From contig NZ_RCHI01000002.1 of assembly GCF_003664585.1 (NCBI RefSeq), forward strand, positions 1 to 64,000: a stretch of 64,000 bases of DNA, in the 5' to 3' direction. Positions 61,601-64,000 of the stretch are shown here, one piece after another (the first letter of the stretch is position 1; every line of letters begins with the position of its first letter). The notes under the pieces are model-generated. The model was not told the DNA's origin. It saw nothing but the letters and a program-made list of their open reading frames with translations, and searched no databases. The DNA comes from Paenirhodobacter hankyongi. Lineage in GTDB: Bacteria > Pseudomonadota > Alphaproteobacteria > Rhodobacterales > Rhodobacteraceae. The position numbers were made by a program, and so were the translations under genes.

Positions 61601-62917
61601 TCAGTGCAGCGCCGCCTCGGCCGCGATCCCCAGTCGCAACAGGCGTTCCTCGGCCATCGGCGCGGCCATGAGCGAAATTCCGCACATCGGTTCGCCGGTC
61701 GGCAAGGTCAGGGCGCACAGCCCGAAGATGTTGCCGATCCGGGTGTTGCGCAGGGCGAGCAGATTCTCGGCGGCGAAATAGGCGGGATCGGTCTGCAGCC
61801 GGGCGGCGTCGGGCGGCAGGATCGGCGCCGTCGGCACCAGAACCGCGTCATAACCCGCCGTCGCCGCCAGCCAGCGCGCGCGATAGTCGTCCAGTGCCGC
61901 CCAGCCCGCGACGTAATCGGCGGCGGACGCCCCTGCCCCGCCGCGGAAACGCTCGAGGATCGGCGGATACATCTTCTCGGGCGCCGCCTCGATCTCGGCC
62001 TGCCACAGCCCATAGGCCTCGGGCGCAAACAGAAGCCCCGACAGCGCCATCGCCGGCGCCACCATCGGCAGCGCGCGCCGCTCGATCAGCGCGCCTGCAC
62101 GGCCCAGCCGCTCGACCGCCGCCTCGAAGCCGCGCAGCGGCTCGGTCCGCGCACCCTCGAGCGGCAGGCCCTCGAGCACCAGAAGCCGCGCGCCCGCAAG
62201 TGTCGCGCCGCGCAGATCGGGCGCCGGCTGGCCCTCAAGCGCCGCCAGCACCAACGCACAATCCTCAACGCTGCGCGCAAGCGGCCCGACCGTGTCGAAA
62301 CGCCGGCACAGCGGCACAACGCCCCGCGTCGACACCCGGCCATGCGTGGTCTTCAGCCCGACGATGTCGTTCCAGGCGGCCGGGATCCGCACCGAGCCGC
62401 CGGTGTCCGAGCCCACCGCCGCCGCGGCCAGCCCCAGCTTCACCGAGACCGCCGCGCCCGAGCTCGACCCGCCCGGGGCGAGATGCGGGGTCACGGCATT
62501 CGGCGGCGTCGCGGTCATCGGGTTGATGCCAAGCCCGGAGAACGCCAGTTCCGTCATATGAGTCTTGCCAAGGCAGACCGTGCCCGCCAGCGTCGCCTGC
62601 GCCAGCACCTCGGCGTCCGCCTCGGGCACCCGGCCCTCGAGCAGGCGCGAGCCCGCCTCGGTCTCGGTGCCGGCGCTGTCGAACAGGTCCTTCCAGCTCA
62701 GCGCCACACCGTCGAGCGGCCCGCGCCCGAGGCCAAGCCGCAGCCGCGCCCGCGCCGCCATCGCCTCGCCCCGCGCCCGTTCCGGGGTGAGGCGGGCATA
62801 GACGTCGGGCACCGCCGCCGCGGCCTCGAGATAGGCCTCGGCCATCTCCACCGGATCGAGCCGGCCCTTGGCCATCGCCCGCCCCTGCTCCGCCGCCGAC
62901 CAGAACCGTTCGTCCAT
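61601..62917 (-). CDS. amidase-signature hydrolase
   Basis: 438-residue enzyme of the amidase-signature family. The Ser-cisSer-Lys triad is visible: Lys76 in LSWKDLFDSAG, Ser151/152 in APGGSSSGAA and nucleophile Ser175 in GSDTGGSVR. The family hydrolyses simple or aromatic amides, indoleacetamide, biuret-like compounds or forms part of GatA; no gatB/gatC is near, and the sequence lacks GatA-specific context. The start follows GAGCGGAGGGCGCG. Monocistronic. Confidence 0.9.
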   Translation of the reverse strand: MDERFWSAAEQGRAMAKGRLDPVEMAEAYLEAAAAVPDVYARLTPERARGEAMAARARLRLGLGRGPLDGVALSWKDLFDSAGTETEAGSRLLEGRVPEADAEVLAQATLAGTVCLGKTHMTELAFSGLGINPMTATPPNAVTPHLAPGGSSSGAAVSVKLGLAAAAVGSDTGGSVRIPAAWNDIVGLKTTHGRVSTRGVVPLCRRFDTVGPLARSVEDCALVLAALEGQPAPDLRGATLAGARLLVLEGLPLEGARTEPLRGFEAAVERLGRAGALIERRALPMVAPAMALSGLLFAPEAYGLWQAEIEAAPEKMYPPILERFRGGAGASAADYVAGWAALDDYRARWLAATAGYDAVLVPTAPILPPDAARLQTDPAYFAAENLLALRNTRIGNIFGLCALTLPTGEPMCGISLMAAPMAEERLLRLGIAAEAALH

Positions 62918-63027
62918 CGCGCCCTCCGCTCGTTTGCGCCACGCTAGCCATTGCCCGCCCGCCGGACAATCCCACCCGGACAATCCCGCGCATGGACAAT
63001 CGCGCGCGCCGCGCCATACTCCGCGCC

Positions 63028-64000
63028 ATGACACATGATTCAGACATCCTCATCGCCGGCGGCGGGCTGAACGGCCCCGCGCTTGCCCTCGCCCTCGCGC
63101 AATCGGGGCTGACCGTCACCGTCGTCGACGCCGCCCCCGCGCGGGCGCGGGCCGAGGATGACTTCGACGGCCGCGCCTATGCCCTGGCGCTTGCCTCGCA
63201 AAAGCTGCTTTCCGCAATCGGGCTCTGGCCGATGCTGGCGACAAACGCCCAGCCGATGCTCGAGGTGAAGGCCTCGGACGGGCGGCCGGGCGAAGGCGCC
63301 GCGCCGTTCTTCCTGCATTTCGACAGCCGCGAGCTTGACCAGACGCCGGTCGGCTACATGCTCGAGGACCGCTTCCTCTACCGCGCCTTCCTGCACGCGA
63401 TGGAGGTCGACCCGAAGATCACCCTGCTCACCCAGACCGCGGTCACCGCGCAGCAGGTGGTGCCGGGCGGTATCAAGGTGACGCTGTCGGATGGCAGCAC
63501 GCGGCTGGTGAAACTGCTGGTCGGCGCCGACGGCCGCCGCTCGGGCGTGGCCGAGCGCGCCGGCATCACCCGCGAGGGCTGGGGCTATGGCCAGACCGCG
63601 CTGGTCGCGGCGATCGAGCACGAACTGCCCCACCAGGGAATCGCGCAGCAGTTCTTCATGCCGAACGGGCCGCTCGCCATCCTGCCGCTGCCGGGCAACC
63701 GCTCGTCGATCGTCTGGTCCGAGACGGACGCGAATGCCAAGGTGATCTCGGCGCTGTCGGACGAGGATTTCCTCGCGATCCTGCGGCCGCGCTTCGGCGA
63801 TTTCCTCGGCCAGATCCGGCTGGCCGGGCCGCGCTTCAGCTATCCGCTGAACCTGACGCTGGCGAAAAGCTATGTCGCGCCGCGGGTGGCGCTCATTGGC
63901 GATGCGGCGCATGGCGTGCACCCGATCGCCGGGCAGGGGCTGAACCTCGGCCTGCGCGATGTGGCGGCCTTGGCCGAGGTGCTGGTCGAAGCGACACGCC
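63028..64000 (+). CDS. UbiH/UbiF/Coq6-family FAD monooxygenase (5' part)
   Basis: 324 codons read to the right edge, so the C-terminus is missing. It opens with a dinucleotide fold (ILIAGGGLNGPALALALAQ), has GADGRRSGVAE (the DG motif) and GDAAHGVHPIAGQGLNLGLRD, the FAD-ribityl motif of ubiquinone-biosynthesis hydroxylases. It would hydroxylate the ring during ubiquinone synthesis, likely at the membrane surface. The ribosome site is weak (CTCCGCGCC). The start agrees with the usual distance to the GGG motif. Confidence 0.92.
   Translation, partial: MTHDSDILIAGGGLNGPALALALAQSGLTVTVVDAAPARARAEDDFDGRAYALALASQKLLSAIGLWPMLATNAQPMLEVKASDGRPGEGAAPFFLHFDSRELDQTPVGYMLEDRFLYRAFLHAMEVDPKITLLTQTAVTAQQVVPGGIKVTLSDGSTRLVKLLVGADGRRSGVAERAGITREGWGYGQTALVAAIEHELPHQGIAQQFFMPNGPLAILPLPGNRSSIVWSETDANAKVISALSDEDFLAILRPRFGDFLGQIRLAGPRFSYPLNLTLAKSYVAPRVALIGDAAHGVHPIAGQGLNLGLRDVAALAEVLVEATR

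Noticed and set aside
57067..61671. A very long open frame (over 1500 codons) on the plus strand opposite ftsK and the aminotransferase gene
   Set aside because: It is antisense to two well-recognised genes and rich in R, H, G and D, as expected of a GC-rich mirror frame. No domain or ribosome site supports it.

Overview
The window reads as chromosomal DNA of a GC-rich alphaproteobacterium, most likely family Rhodobacteraceae (Rhodobacter/Paracoccus relatives). The grounds are very GC-rich codon use, a C-minus (41-residue) L36 protein, a DinB with an N-terminal zinc ribbon, the QmcA/NfeD, def/def-like/fmt and ftsK/aminotransferase arrangements, and several 3'-end intergenic repeats of a type I associate with this family (GGGGGC hairpin followed by CGGGAGTATTTTTGCCAAG-like tracts). 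I see no transposase, integrase, phage gene or CRISPR array. Genes are tightly packed and almost all intact.

Layout. 1-251 (minus): promoter and boxA-bearing leader of a ribosomal RNA operon whose 16S gene must start just beyond the left edge. 422-2478 (minus): MsrPQ methionine-sulfoxide repair and a small K+ channel-like protein. 2584-5196 (plus): smpB, a mercaptopyruvate sulfurtransferase and an aromatic/aspartate aminotransferase. 5323-8407: a MarR-controlled EmrAB-type efflux operon. 8501-10195 (minus): glnK-amtB. 10458-18694: a class A penicillin-binding protein, an outer-membrane lipid-asymmetry pair (mlaA-mlaC), an orphan type I secretion ABC/adaptor pair and a lytic transglycosylase. 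18867-23046: a hypothetical gene, an L,D-transpeptidase, a PatB/MalY-type lyase, then def, a degenerate def paralogue and fmt.

23134-30607 (minus): eight genes in two tightly coupled blocks. An NMT1/THI5-type ABC importer comes first, followed by a cytosine-deaminase-like amidohydrolase, a GlcD-like FAD oxidase, two NQO-type flavoproteins and a creatininase-fold hydrolase. It looks like an uptake-and-degradation pathway for a small N-heterocycle or cyclic amide, and is the best candidate here for an undescribed pathway. 30845-34154: RidA, LysE exporter, RluA-type pseudouridine synthase, a saccharopine-dehydrogenase-family protein coupled to a WGR-domain protein.

34221-45820: a response regulator and hybrid kinase divergent from a seven-gene operon (acyl-CoA synthetase, LivGHM-like permease with a tiny extra membrane protein, binding protein, LivF-like ATPase, PaaK-family ligase). 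This suggests sensing, import and CoA activation of a carboxylic acid. 45829-45976 holds two head-to-head copies of the intergenic repeat with a 28-bp near-perfect inverted repeat at their core.

46065-64000: rpmJ, tRNA-Val(GAC), an N-formylglutamate amidohydrolase-family protein, dinB, clpB, pyrF, a 52-codon membrane protein, NfeD/QmcA, two tiny membrane proteins, an RsbV/RsbW-like pair, hspQ, a lipoprotein transglycosylase, a LolA-like carrier, ftsK with an aminotransferase, an amidase, and the 5' part of a UbiH-type FAD monooxygenase cut by the right edge. All calls come from reading the sequence; no database search was run.
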